From NCBI GenBank assembly GCA_964526035.1, contig CAZGKE010000003.1:1-54910 (forward strand): a stretch of 54,910 nt of DNA, written 5' to 3'. Each line of letters begins with the position of its first letter. The stretch's first letter is position 1. This stretch comes from DAOMOD01 sp964526035. Lineage in GTDB: Bacteria; Pseudomonadota; Gammaproteobacteria; Xanthomonadales; BPKI01. A program made the position numbers and the translations under genes. A model generated the notes under the pieces. It was not told the origin of the DNA. It ran no database searches and was given only the letters and a program-made list of their open reading frames with translations. This document shows, in pieces, positions 27,137-36,358 of the stretch.

Positions 27137-30100
27137 ACATTGCCGAGCTCAGCCTGCGCCGACCGGTCACCGCCTTCATGGTGTTCGTATCGATGATGGT
27201 GATTGGCGTCATTGCCGCGGTGCGGCTGCCGCTGGAGTTTTTCCCCGCGGTCGACGCGCCGTTCCTGTTCGTCCAGGTGCCGTACCCGGGCTCCACCCCG
27301 GAAGAGATGGAGCAGCAGATCACGCGACCGCTGGAGGAGGTGCTGTCGACGCTGTCGGGTATCCAGCAGATGAACTCGAACTCGCAGGCCGACACCTCCA
27401 ACGTGTTCATCATGTTCCGCTGGGGCACCGATATCGGCGTGCGCGCGGTGGAGGCGCGCGACCGGCTGGACGCGGCGCGCAGTTCGCTGCCGGCCGACGT
27501 GCGCCGCATCAACCTCTTCAAGTGGAACAGCGGCGATGCGCCGGTTCTCAACATCCGCATTTCCAGCAGGCACGATCTCGACAATGCCTATGATCTGCTG
27601 GAGGAGAATCTGAAACGCCCGATCGAGCGCATTCCCGGCGTGGCCCGGGTGGAGCTGCACGGCGTCGAGCCGCGCGAGGTGCTGATCGAGCTTTCCGGCG
27701 ACCGCTTGAGCGCGCATGGCGTGTCCCTCAATGACCTGGCTGCACGTCTGCAGGCCGCCAATTTCGCCAGCTCGGCCGGAGTGATCAGCGACGGGCCTAC
27801 GCGCTGGCGGGTGCAGCCGGTCGGCGAACTGCGCTCGCTCGAGGAGTTGCGCGCCCTGCCGATCGGCGGCCCCGGGCTGCGCCTTGGCGACGTCGCCGAA
27901 GTGTCCATGAAGTCGCGGGAGCGCGACTACGAGCGACGTCTCGAGGGACGCTACGCCATTGGCCTGGAGGTGTTCAAGGAAAACGACGCCAATCTGGTCG
28001 AGGTCGGTTTTGCGGTACTCGACGAGGTCAATCGCATAGGCAATCTGCCGGAATTCGATGGTATCGACCTGCTGTTTTTCGACAACCAGGCAGAGGGCGT
28101 CACCGGCTCGCTCGCCGAGCTGGCGCGCGCCGGACTGGTCGGGCTGCTGCTGGCGCTGGTGGTGCTCTACCTGTTCCTGCGTCATTGGCCATCGACGCTG
28201 ATGGTGGCGCTGGCGATTCCGGTGTGCATGGTGATCACGCTGGGCTTCATGTACTTCTTCGGCCTGTCGCTCAACATCCTGTCGATGATGGGTCTGCTGC
28301 TGGGCGTGGGCATGCTGGTGGACAACGCGGTAGTGGTCACCGAGAGCATCTACCAGGTGCGCGAGAAGCACCCGGACCGCCCCGCCTGGAGTGCGGTCAC
28401 CGGCGCCAGGGCGGTGACGCTGGCGATCAGCGCCGGTACATTGACCAGCATCGTGGTGTTCGCGCCGAACATCTTCGGCGAGAAGAACTTCCTCACCATC
28501 TACCTGTCGCAGGTGGCGATCACAATCACCATCGCGCTGCTTGCTTCCTGGCTGGTCGCGGTGAGCCTGATACCGCTGATCTCCTCGCGGATCAAGTCCC
28601 CGCCGCTCGCGAAACCGGGGGGATTCAGCGAGCGCTTCCGCAATGCCTATGCGAGCCTGCTCGGCTGGACCCTGCGCCATCGTGGCAGCGTCATGGCCGC
28701 CATCCTGCTGCTGGTCGTGGTCAGCGTGATGGTACCGATGGAGCGGACCCGCAAGGACATGTTCCCGCCCGATCAGCAGCGCACGCTGCGCCTCGACTAC
28801 AGGCTGAACGCCAACTACCTGCTTCCGGATCTGCGCGCTGCGGTCAAAGAGGTCGAGGCGTATCTCGAGGCCAACCGCGAGCGTTTCGAGATCGACACCG
28901 TCTACAGCTATTTCAACGAGAACGGCCAGGCCTTCACGCAGATGGTGCTGACGCCCGACGATCAGGCAAAGAAGGCCAGTTCACTGATCATGGAAGAAGT
29001 CCGCGAAGGGCTGCCGCGAATCGCCGTGGGTGAGGTCAACTTCCGTCAGCAGCGTTCGGGCGCCAGTGAAGGGCTCACGGTATCCATCATTGGCGACTCC
29101 ACCGCCGCGCTCGCCGAGCTGGAGCGGCCGGTCATGGAGGTACTGAACAGCGTCACTGGATTGCGCGACGTGCGCTCCGAGCTGGGTCGCGGTTCCGGCG
29201 AGCTGCAGGTGCGAGTGGATCGCGACCGCGCGGCGCAGTACGGCTTCAGCGCCGAGGAAGTGGGCCGCTACGTGGGCATCGCCCTGCGTGGTCTGCAGCT
29301 GCGCGAATTCCGGGGCGTCGAAGGCGAAGTGCCGATGTGGTTGCGCTTCCAGGACAGCGACCGCACCAGCACCGACAGCATCTCCGACTTCAAGATCCAG
29401 AATGCCGCGCGCGAGCAGATACCGCTGCTGGCGCTGGTCGACATCGAGACGGTACCCGGTCCACGCAGCATCCAGCGGCAGAATCGCCAGACCGGGCTGC
29501 GCTTCAATGCCAATCTGGCCGAGGGCGCCACCATGCCCGACGCGCGCAAGGCCATTGAAGAGCGCATGAACGCGCTGGCGCTGCCGCCGGGTTACCGCTG
29601 GACTTTCGGCGGCGGCTTCGAGGATGCGGATATCGCCGGGCAGCAGATGTTGTTCAACACCCTGATTGCAGTGCTGCTGATCTTCATCGTGATGGCGGCC
29701 GTGTTCGAATCGCTGCTGTATCCGCTGGCCATCGTCACCGCCATCGGCTTCTCGATCCTCGGCGTGTTCTGGTTCTTCTGGCTGACCGGGACCACGTTCT
29801 CGCTGATGGCCTCGATCGGCATCCTGATCCTGATCGGCGTGGTGGTGAACAACGGCATCGTGCTGGTGGAGCACGTCAACAACCTGCGCCACGCGGGTCT
29901 GAGTCGCCATGACGCGCTGGTGCAGGGCTGTCGTGATCGCCTGCGCCCGATCCTGATGACGGTGGCGACCACCGTGCTCGGCATGCTGCCGCTTGCCATC
30001 AGCGGTACCCAGCTTGGCGGAGGCGGTCCGCCGTATTTCCCGATGGCCCGCGCGATCATCGGAGGGCTGATCTTCTCGACCGTGGTCACCCTGGTGGTGC

Positions 30101-30198
30101 TGCCGACGCTGTACACAATGCTCGACGACATGCGTCTTGCCACGGCAAGGATCCTTGCCGATGCCCGGGCCGGGCGCTATCGACCGCAGGCTTCCTGA
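27133..30198 (+). CDS. RND efflux permease, HAE1 family (second of two)
   Basis: This 1021-residue RND pump has the usual length and two-fold architecture. It starts MNIAELSLRRPVTAFMVFVS from a GTG codon, then has FPAVDAPFLFVQVPYPGSTP in the first periplasmic domain. TM4 reads LLGVGMLVDNAVVVTESIYQ, with one aspartate. Later signatures are ILILIGVVVNNGIVLVEHVN and RLRPILMTVATTVLGMLPLA. It is in the same transcript as the adaptor and first permease, so the two could form a hetero-pump, as MdtB and MdtC do, or serve different substrates through one adaptor. The substrate cannot be read from sequence. Confidence 0.93.
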   Translation: MNIAELSLRRPVTAFMVFVSMMVIGVIAAVRLPLEFFPAVDAPFLFVQVPYPGSTPEEMEQQITRPLEEVLSTLSGIQQMNSNSQADTSNVFIMFRWGTDIGVRAVEARDRLDAARSSLPADVRRINLFKWNSGDAPVLNIRISSRHDLDNAYDLLEENLKRPIERIPGVARVELHGVEPREVLIELSGDRLSAHGVSLNDLAARLQAANFASSAGVISDGPTRWRVQPVGELRSLEELRALPIGGPGLRLGDVAEVSMKSRERDYERRLEGRYAIGLEVFKENDANLVEVGFAVLDEVNRIGNLPEFDGIDLLFFDNQAEGVTGSLAELARAGLVGLLLALVVLYLFLRHWPSTLMVALAIPVCMVITLGFMYFFGLSLNILSMMGLLLGVGMLVDNAVVVTESIYQVREKHPDRPAWSAVTGARAVTLAISAGTLTSIVVFAPNIFGEKNFLTIYLSQVAITITIALLASWLVAVSLIPLISSRIKSPPLAKPGGFSERFRNAYASLLGWTLRHRGSVMAAILLLVVVSVMVPMERTRKDMFPPDQQRTLRLDYRLNANYLLPDLRAAVKEVEAYLEANRERFEIDTVYSYFNENGQAFTQMVLTPDDQAKKASSLIMEEVREGLPRIAVGEVNFRQQRSGASEGLTVSIIGDSTAALAELERPVMEVLNSVTGLRDVRSELGRGSGELQVRVDRDRAAQYGFSAEEVGRYVGIALRGLQLREFRGVEGEVPMWLRFQDSDRTSTDSISDFKIQNAAREQIPLLALVDIETVPGPRSIQRQNRQTGLRFNANLAEGATMPDARKAIEERMNALALPPGYRWTFGGGFEDADIAGQQMLFNTLIAVLLIFIVMAAVFESLLYPLAIVTAIGFSILGVFWFFWLTGTTFSLMASIGILILIGVVVNNGIVLVEHVNNLRHAGLSRHDALVQGCRDRLRPILMTVATTVLGMLPLAISGTQLGGGGPPYFPMARAIIGGLIFSTVVTLVVLPTLYTMLDDMRLATARILADARAGRYRPQAS

Positions 30199-30225
30199 GC
30201 GGAAGCCGCGTCTCGTCCGAGGCGC

Positions 30226-32550
30226 CTACAGCCTCGCCTGCAGGGCGTCGAGCGCCTTGCGAAGGCGGGCGGCGTACGGCTCGGCAGCCGATGCATCCAT
30301 CGGCAAGTCGCGCCACTGGCCGAGCACTTCCTCGATCTCTTCGGCGAGGTCCGAGCGTTCTTCTGCGCCGGCCATGCGTTCGGCAAGACGGGTGACCTGG
30401 TAATCCATTCGACGCTGGCGGTCATCGGCCGGGCTGGGCATGCCTGCCAGGAACTCCAGGCGCACGCACAGGTTGGCCGCGCGCTCACTGTCCGCAGCGC
30501 CTTCACCGTGATCGCGATGGCGCACGTCCGCCTCCGCCAGCAGCGTTTCCAGACGCGCCCTGCGTGCGGCCTGCCGTGCATCGACGGCGCGGCTTTCGAC
30601 AGTCGCTTCGGCGGTTTCGAAGCGTCGACGCAGGTCGCCGTCGCGCATGTCGAGCTGACGCCACAGACCGCGGATCTCGCGCAGCTCGGACTGTTCAGGT
30701 GCCGCTCCCAGTGATTCCATCCTGGTGATGAGCGCTTCGGCTTCGCTGCGCTGGGCGCCGGCCTGGGCCTCGCGCTCGGCGCGCTGGCTGTCGAGTTCGC
30801 CGAACACGCGGTCGCAGGCGGCACGGAAACGCTTCCACAGCGGCTCCTCATCGCGGCGCGAGCCGGTGCCGGCGGCTTTCCATTCCGCCTGCAGGCGCTT
30901 GGCCTCGCGCACGGCCTTGCCCGGATCGTCCTGCGGCAGCGCCTCGGCTTCCGCAAGCAGTGCCTTCTTGCGCTTGAGCACCTCGGCGCCGGCGGCACCC
31001 AGCCGCGCGTCCATGTCGGTGAGCGCCTGCTTGATCGCGGCGAGCAGCGGTGGACGCTCGGTGGCGGTGAGGTTGGCGGCATCGCGCAGCGTATCGGCGG
31101 CACGACGTCTGAGTGCACGCAGCGGGCGCACGTCGTCGCCTTCGAGCGCCTGCTTGATCTCTTCGATCAGTGCGCCGGCTGCCGCGGTGTGGTCGCCGCG
31201 CAGCGCCTCGCGCTTCTTGAAGTACCCCTTGGCCGGTTTCAGCACGCGGTGGGAAAGGGCATGGAAGCGACGGGTGATGCCCTCGGGCGCGTCCTCACCC
31301 GCCAGCGACTCCAGCGCCGTCCACTGCTGGCGAAGCTCGCGGACGCGGTTGGCCAGGGCATCGGGATGGATGCCCGAGTCGATCATCTTTTCCATTTCCT
31401 CGCACAGACGAACCCGCTGCTCCTGCATCGACCAGCGTTGCCAGCGCAGCATCTCGGCGAGTTTGGCGCGCAGTTCGGCGAAGCGCCCAGCTTCGGCGCC
31501 GCGCGGACGCATGTCGACAAGCAGCTTCTCCACGTTGCGCGCCTCGCGCACGTGGCCTTCGCCGAGGAGGGCTTCGAGGTTTTCCAGTTCGCGGCTGCAG
31601 TCCGGCGGCGGGGGCTTCGGAGCGCGTTTCGGAGCCGACGGTTCCGGAACTGTCAGCACACTCTCCTCGACGTGCTCGTCCTCGGGCTGCACCGTGTCCG
31701 ACACGGATTCGCCCGATTCAGGATCAGGCGGTGGCTCAACCTCCGCAGAGGGTGGAGGTGCGGGAGGAGGGGGCGCCAGCAGGCGGTCGATTACCTCAAG
31801 CGCACCCTGGAATCGGGCGTGCAGCGGGTGCTCGGCGTCGATGCCGAGATCCTGCCACTGCTCGCGCAGCGATCGGGCGGCATCGGCGAGGTCGCCGGCC
31901 GGGCGGCGCATCAGGGCCTCCGCCGCGACGCAGATGCTTTCGCCCTTGGCGCGGATGGCGCCGGGATCGTCGGCGGCCAGGCGCGCACGATCGAGGCGCT
32001 CCAGGGCCGCGCGATGGATGCGCTTGTCGGTCTTGCGCGCCGAATCGGCGATCCGCTGCAGCTGGCCCGGATCCTCGATCCTGCCGAGCGCCTCCAGGCG
32101 CAGGGCGGCATCGGCGTCGCCGGTGGCGGCCTCGACCAGAACCTGGGGACGGGTCACCCGCGCCAGGGCGGCGCGGCGCACATCCACTTCGCGCGCGGTG
32201 CGCGCCAGCGCTTCCAGCTCGCCGGGCTGGTGTACCTCCTCGACCAGCAGCACGCGTTGCACAAGGTCGAGTCTGCTCGGTCGTTCGCCGGCGAGTTGAC
32301 GAAGCGCGAGGTCCAGCGCCTGCCTGCGCAGCGTCGGCTCGCTGTCGTCACGGGCCGATTCCAGGTAGCGGCGCGGATCGTCGAGGCGCTTGAGTGCCGC
32401 GAGGCGCACGCGCGCATCGACGTCTTCGCGGGCGATCAGGCTGAGCTGGCTGTCGAGCTCGTCGTCGTGGTCGTTGGCCACGGCGCGCAGGCGGACATCG
32501 GCGTCCTTGCTGCGCCAGTCCGGGCCGAAAAGCATGCGTTTGATTTTCAT
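30226..32550 (-). CDS. DUF349 domain-containing protein
   Basis: This 774-residue, highly charged, mostly helical protein begins MKIKRMLFGPDWRSKDADVR. The N-terminal part looks like HEAT-type helical repeats (VRLRAVANDHDDELDSQLSL, VRLAALKRLDDPRRYLE). Several DUF349 units follow, recognised by W-x-x-[A/L]G-type spacing in LREQWQDLG, LQAEWKAAGTGSRRDEEPLW and LGQWRDLPMDASAAEPYAAR. A Pro/Glu-rich linker near the middle (PPPPAPPPSAEVEPPPDPES) separates the halves. DUF349 proteins are common in gammaproteobacteria and have no agreed function. Its start overlaps the upstream TraB-family stop (ATGA), making it the last gene of the agmatine operon. No signal peptide is present. Confidence 0.85.
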   Translation of the reverse strand: MKIKRMLFGPDWRSKDADVRLRAVANDHDDELDSQLSLIAREDVDARVRLAALKRLDDPRRYLESARDDSEPTLRRQALDLALRQLAGERPSRLDLVQRVLLVEEVHQPGELEALARTAREVDVRRAALARVTRPQVLVEAATGDADAALRLEALGRIEDPGQLQRIADSARKTDKRIHRAALERLDRARLAADDPGAIRAKGESICVAAEALMRRPAGDLADAARSLREQWQDLGIDAEHPLHARFQGALEVIDRLLAPPPPAPPPSAEVEPPPDPESGESVSDTVQPEDEHVEESVLTVPEPSAPKRAPKPPPPDCSRELENLEALLGEGHVREARNVEKLLVDMRPRGAEAGRFAELRAKLAEMLRWQRWSMQEQRVRLCEEMEKMIDSGIHPDALANRVRELRQQWTALESLAGEDAPEGITRRFHALSHRVLKPAKGYFKKREALRGDHTAAAGALIEEIKQALEGDDVRPLRALRRRAADTLRDAANLTATERPPLLAAIKQALTDMDARLGAAGAEVLKRKKALLAEAEALPQDDPGKAVREAKRLQAEWKAAGTGSRRDEEPLWKRFRAACDRVFGELDSQRAEREAQAGAQRSEAEALITRMESLGAAPEQSELREIRGLWRQLDMRDGDLRRRFETAEATVESRAVDARQAARRARLETLLAEADVRHRDHGEGAADSERAANLCVRLEFLAGMPSPADDRQRRMDYQVTRLAERMAGAEERSDLAEEIEEVLGQWRDLPMDASAAEPYAARLRKALDALQARL

Positions 32551-33767
32551 AGGAGGGTATCGATGATGCGGTAGCCGGCGATGTACACGCCCAGGGCGGT
32601 GCCCAGGCTGGTGAGGAAGAACACGAGAAAGATCCGCGCTGCCGCGTTGCGCCACCAGCCGGAGAAGCGGCCGAGGTCATCGCGCAGGGCGGCGAAATCG
32701 GCCACCCGCGGTTTGCGCAGCCATAGCTCGGTGGCGGCGCTGACCATGCCCGAGGCCAGAGCAGGGTGCAGCGGTGTCAGCGGCGACGACAGCGCAGCGC
32801 CGAGAACGGACAGCGGATGCGCGGCGGCCGCCGCGGCACCCAGCGCACCGAGCACGGCAGTGATCACGATCCACTGCCACACCAGGCCGGCGCCAATGTC
32901 GGTTCCCTGCGCGAAGCCGATGGCAAAACCACCGAGCACGAACACCATCAGCCCCCAGGGCCAGGCGCGCGACAGCCAGCCACGCGGCGGTACCTGCTCC
33001 AGCTCCGCGCGCACTCTGGCTGGATCGTCGCTGTCTTCCTGGAGATGGCGGGCGAGGCCTTCCAGGTGCCCGGCGCCGATCACCACCAGCACTTCATGGG
33101 CCTCGGACTGTGCGGCGTTCTGGCGCAGCGCTGCGGCCATGTAGCGGTCGCGCTCGGAGATCAGTCCTCGGTACAGCGGCTCGGAGGACTTCGCGAACTC
33201 GCTGAAGGCGCTTTCCAGCATGTCGCCCTGCTTGAGCTTTTCGATGTCGGCCTCGTCGATGCCTTCGCCGGTCACCAGGCTGCCGAGCAGGGCGCCGATC
33301 AGCTTGCTGCGCTGCCAGAAGCCGGCGTGGCGCCAGGTGCGGGTAAGCGTGGTGCCGACGTCACGATCGATCAGCCAGCAGGTCAGGCCCTGCGCCTCGG
33401 CGCGATCGAGTGCGGCGCGCATCTCGGCACCCGGTTCGACGCCGAGCTGATCGGCCAGTCGTCGCTGGTAGGCGGCGAGCGCCAGACTGGCGGCGACCAG
33501 TCCGGTCTTGCCCTCGCGGATCACACGGAAAAGGTCCAGTTTTGACAACGTCTCGGGATTGGCCAGCGCCTCACGACGTGCAGGGCAAAGCTCCACGGCC
33601 ACCGCGTCAAACTGGCCGCTGTCGAGGGCGACCAGCACCGCGTCGGTGCTGCTTCGCGAAACGTGGGCGGTGCCGAGAACGGTGAAGCGAACGCCATCGC
33701 GTTCGATCAGCCGCGTCGGCTGATCGCGCAGGACTTCCGCAAGCGTCAATACCCCAGGTTCAGTCAC
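32547..33767 (-). CDS. TraB/PrgY family integral membrane protein
   Basis: This 406-residue protein is of the TraB (pheromone shutdown)/GumN-like family. The domain starts with RFTVLGTAHVSRSSTDAVLV, includes AVAVELCPARREAL and ends at VVIGAGHLEGLARHLQE, the usual GTAH and GAGH motifs of this putative metalloprotease-like fold. The C-terminal 160 residues hold about three to four membrane segments (WPWGLMVFVLGGFAIGFAQG, WQWIVITAVLGALGAAAAAA). The start is a GTG that overlaps the end of aguB by eight bases. The longer open frame upstream lies inside aguB and does not look like the family. E. faecalis TraB limits peptide pheromone activity; a role in this organism is unknown. Confidence 0.88.
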   Translation of the reverse strand: MTEPGVLTLAEVLRDQPTRLIERDGVRFTVLGTAHVSRSSTDAVLVALDSGQFDAVAVELCPARREALANPETLSKLDLFRVIREGKTGLVAASLALAAYQRRLADQLGVEPGAEMRAALDRAEAQGLTCWLIDRDVGTTLTRTWRHAGFWQRSKLIGALLGSLVTGEGIDEADIEKLKQGDMLESAFSEFAKSSEPLYRGLISERDRYMAAALRQNAAQSEAHEVLVVIGAGHLEGLARHLQEDSDDPARVRAELEQVPPRGWLSRAWPWGLMVFVLGGFAIGFAQGTDIGAGLVWQWIVITAVLGALGAAAAAAHPLSVLGAALSSPLTPLHPALASGMVSAATELWLRKPRVADFAALRDDLGRFSGWWRNAAARIFLVFFLTSLGTALGVYIAGYRIIDTLL

Positions 33768-34641
33768 GATAGCGCAGCAGCAGGTCGTCGTAGGCGTCGA
33801 TGCGGCGATCGCGCAGGAACGGCCAGATGCGCCGCACCGTCTCGCTGCGGTCGCGATCCACCTCTGCCAGCAGCAGCTGCGGTTCGCCATCGGCGACGGC
33901 GAGCACCTCGCCCTGTGGCCCGGCCACGAAACTGTGGCCCCAGAAGACGATGCCGCCCGCGCCCAGCGGCGAGGCTTCGTGGCCGACACGGTTGCAGGAC
34001 AGCACCGGGATGCCGTTGGCCACGGCGTGACTGCGCTGAATGGTCACCCAGGCATCCTGCTGACGCTGCTTCTCGTGGGCGTCATCGCCAGGATCCCAGC
34101 CGATGGCGGTCGGATACAGCAGCATCTCGGCGCCGGCCAGCGCCATCAGCCGCGCGGCTTCCGGGTACCACTGGTCCCAGCACACCAGTACGCCGAGGCG
34201 GCCGACCGCGGTGTCCACCGGTTCGAAGCCGAGGTCGCCCGGCGTGAAGTAGAACTTCTCGTAGAACCCCGGATCGTCGGGGATATGCATCTTGCGGTAG
34301 ATGCCCACGGTGCTGCCATCGGCATCGAACACCACGGCGGTGTTGTGATACAGGCCCGGTGCGCGGCGTTCGAAAAGCGAGCCGACCAGCACCACGCCGG
34401 TGTCGCGCGCCAGCGCGGCGAGGCGTGCCGTGCTTGGACCCGGAATCGGTTCGGCGCGGTCGAACTCGGCGGTGTCCTCGTGCTGGCAGAAGTAGGGGCC
34501 GTTGTGCAGCTCCTGCAAAAGCACCAGGCGCGCGCCGGCAGCAGCAGCCTGACGCACGCGCTCCTCGATGGTGGAGAGATTGTCTTCGCTGCTGCCGTGA
34601 TCCTGTTCCTGGACCAGGGCAACCTTCACGGTGGACTTCAT
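33760..34641 (-). CDS. aguB: N-carbamoylputrescine amidase
   Basis: This 293-residue nitrilase-superfamily enzyme hydrolyses N-carbamoylputrescine to putrescine, CO2 and ammonia. The catalytic Glu-Lys-Cys triad is seen in LLQELHNGPYFCQHED, YRKMHIPDDPGFYEKFYF and GVLVCWDQWYPEAARL. These sequences are specific to AguB within the superfamily. The ATG overlaps the stop of aguA (ATGA), so the two steps from agmatine to putrescine are translationally coupled. Downstream it overlaps the TraB-family gene. Confidence is high from both motifs and context. Confidence 0.95.
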   Translation of the reverse strand: MKSTVKVALVQEQDHGSSEDNLSTIEERVRQAAAAGARLVLLQELHNGPYFCQHEDTAEFDRAEPIPGPSTARLAALARDTGVVLVGSLFERRAPGLYHNTAVVFDADGSTVGIYRKMHIPDDPGFYEKFYFTPGDLGFEPVDTAVGRLGVLVCWDQWYPEAARLMALAGAEMLLYPTAIGWDPGDDAHEKQRQQDAWVTIQRSHAVANGIPVLSCNRVGHEASPLGAGGIVFWGHSFVAGPQGEVLAVADGEPQLLLAEVDRDRSETVRRIWPFLRDRRIDAYDDLLLRYRD

Positions 34642-35669
34642 GGGAGCAGACCTTGGGGAAGCTGCATGGTGAGACAGTGCAGGCTGCCATTTTGCTCGAT
34701 CAGGGGTCGACAGGGCACTGTGACCACCTGCCGATCGGGGAACGCCTGGGCAAGCACTTCGGCGGCCCGCTCGTCGGCTGGGTCGCCGTAGGCAGGCATC
34801 AGAACGGCGTCGTTCACGATCAGGAAGTTGGCATAGCTGGCCGCCAGGCGGCGTCCGTCTTCTCCATGAACAGGGCGCGGCCAAGGCAGAGGAAACAGCC
34901 GGTAGGGCGCACCGTCGACGGTCCTCAGGGCCACGATCTCGAGCGCCATGGCCTTGAGCGGCTCGAAATGCACGTCGTTTTCGTCATCACAGGACTGGAA
35001 GACGATGGCATCTGCGGCGGCAAAACGGGCCAAGGTATCGATATGGGCGTCGGTGTCGTCACCCGCCAGCTCGCCCTGATCGAGCCACAGCACCCGCTCG
35101 AAGCCGAGCTCGCGGCGGAACACCTGCTCGATGTCCTCGCGCGACCGGTCGGGGTGGCGTCGGCTCATGCAGGCCCAGGTGCTGAGAACGGTGCCGGCGC
35201 CGTCGCTGTCGATGGCGCCACCCTCGAGGGCGAAGTCGACGCGGCGATGTTCGGCGTCGCCGAACAGCCCGGCAGCCACCAGCTGGCCGACCAGGGCGTC
35301 GTCGTTGCCGGCTTCGAACTTTCCGCCCCAGCCGGTGAACAGGAAGTCGAGCAGGCGGAAGCTTTGGCCGCGGATCAGTGTGATCGGGCCCGAGTCGCGC
35401 AGCCAGGTGTCGTCATAGATCGCGCGCACGAAGCGCAGGCGCTCGGGTTCGACCGCCGCGAGAAGCTTGCGGGCACGCACTTCGACGCGTGCGTCGGCGA
35501 CGCACAGCACGCAGGTCTCGAAGGTGGCGATGGCCTTGACCAGCTCAACGTAGCTGGACTCGACATCGTCGAGATTGGCGACCCAGTCGGTTCCCGCGTG
35601 CGGCCATGCGAGCAGCACGCCATCCTGCCTGGCCCATTCGGCAGGAAGGCGGAAACCCGCGGACGGCAT
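34638..35669 (-). CDS. aguA: Agmatine deiminase
   Basis: This 343-residue guanidino-modifying enzyme converts agmatine to N-carbamoylputrescine and ammonia. The family start FRLPAEWARQDGVLLAWPHA, the motif DDTWLRDSGPI, LEGGAID and GDDTDAHIDTLARF with the catalytic histidine, and the nucleophile cysteine in NGSLHCLTMQLP near the C-terminus are all present. Its ATG overlaps the stop of a small secreted-protein gene by one base (TGATG), and its end overlaps aguB. Length is slightly shorter than plant members and normal for bacteria. Confidence 0.96.
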   Translation of the reverse strand: MPSAGFRLPAEWARQDGVLLAWPHAGTDWVANLDDVESSYVELVKAIATFETCVLCVADARVEVRARKLLAAVEPERLRFVRAIYDDTWLRDSGPITLIRGQSFRLLDFLFTGWGGKFEAGNDDALVGQLVAAGLFGDAEHRRVDFALEGGAIDSDGAGTVLSTWACMSRRHPDRSREDIEQVFRRELGFERVLWLDQGELAGDDTDAHIDTLARFAAADAIVFQSCDDENDVHFEPLKAMALEIVALRTVDGAPYRLFPLPWPRPVHGEDGRRLAASYANFLIVNDAVLMPAYGDPADERAAEVLAQAFPDRQVVTVPCRPLIEQNGSLHCLTMQLPQGLLP

Positions 35670-35992
35670 CAGCGTGGCGGACGTGGGCCGCGCTCGCCCT
35701 CTGTGGCGCGGTTGACCACGCTGTAGATCACCAGGTCATGCTCGAAGTACACGGTGAACTGCGGGTAAACCCAGCGGGTGATGGGGGGATCGCCGACCGC
35801 GCCGTGGCGCTCGCTGGGCGCGCCGTGCGTGGATTCGACGTCGTCCATGCGCACGCCGTTGCCGGGACGCGTGACCTGCGTGGTGTCCTGGACGCGCTCG
35901 ATCAGCAGCACGTCGGACCGCGGCTGGGCGCCCGCCAGCAGCGGAGCGGCCAGCAGAGCCAGCATGGAGAGGGAGAGCGGAACAATCTTCAT
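35669..35992 (-). CDS. Small secreted protein of unknown function
   Basis: This 107-residue protein has a signal peptide (MKIVPLSLSMLALLAAPLLA). The mature part holds TRPGNGVRMDDVESTHGAPS and ITRWVYPQFTVYFEHDLVIY, a pattern I recognise from small conserved proteins in Lysobacterales that have no solid function. The Met-x-x-Val...G-x-P pattern recalls the SmpA/BamE-type repeat of outer-membrane small proteins, but this is only a resemblance. It heads the aguA-aguB-traB-DUF349 operon with a one-base overlap. An upstream extension of the frame passes through the rpmJ terminator and was not used. Confidence 0.75.
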   Translation of the reverse strand: MKIVPLSLSMLALLAAPLLAGAQPRSDVLLIERVQDTTQVTRPGNGVRMDDVESTHGAPSERHGAVGDPPITRWVYPQFTVYFEHDLVIYSVVNRATEGERGPRPPR

Positions 35993-36082
35993 CGGTTCAT
36001 CCTCGGCGTCTTGCCAGGATGATAACGATACGCCAAGGCCGTGGCGCTGGCGAGGCACCCGGGCTGAATTTCCGCGGGCAAC

Positions 36083-36107
36083 AAAAAAGGCCGGCATCGA
36101 GCCGGCC
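36083..36107 (-). terminator. Intrinsic terminator after rpmJ
   Basis: Read on the minus strand, GGCCGGC-TCGAT-GCCGGCC forms a perfect 7-bp stem followed by TTTTTT. It lies about 45 bases after the rpmJ stop and insulates the downstream agmatine operon. Confidence 0.9.
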
Positions 36108-36150
36108 ATTCTTTGATCAAGCGCGATCTGATCGACCGCGAGCGCTTGGT

Positions 36151-36276
36151 TCAGCGCTGACGCGCCTTGAAACGCGGGTTGCTCTTGCAGATCACGAACA
36201 CCTTGCCGCGGCGCCGCACCACCTTGCAGTCGCGGTGGCGCTGCTTCGCGGACTTGAGCGATGACAGCACTTTCAT
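36151..36276 (-). CDS. rpmJ: 50S ribosomal protein L36, zinc-independent (type B)
   Basis: The protein has 41 residues and reads MKVLSSLKSAKQRHRDCKVV, then RRRGKVFVICKSNPRFKARQ and R. The sequence is close to E. coli YkgO, the paralogue that lacks the full zinc-binding set. Two cysteines remain (Cys17 and Cys30), but the first Cys and the final His of the C-x2-C-x12-C-x4-H motif are replaced. It binds 23S rRNA in the large subunit. The gene is monocistronic, with its own promoter and a strong terminator, away from the spc operon where the zinc form usually lies. Confidence 0.95.
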   Translation of the reverse strand: MKVLSSLKSAKQRHRDCKVVRRRGKVFVICKSNPRFKARQR

Positions 36277-36312
36277 GTCGATTTCCTGGGCAAAAGGTGG
36301 GGCTAGCCGGCG

Positions 36313-36341
36313 ATTATAGCGACTTCGCCTGGATCATGGAA
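36313..36341 (-). promoter_or_regulatory. Promoter of rpmJ
   Basis: On the minus strand a consensus -10 TATAAT lies 17 bases after TTCCAT, a weak -35. The -10 is 37 bases before the rpmJ start. It sits between the hflD stop and rpmJ, showing that rpmJ has its own promoter. Confidence 0.6.
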
Positions 36342-36358
36342 GATCTTCGATCCCGGCT

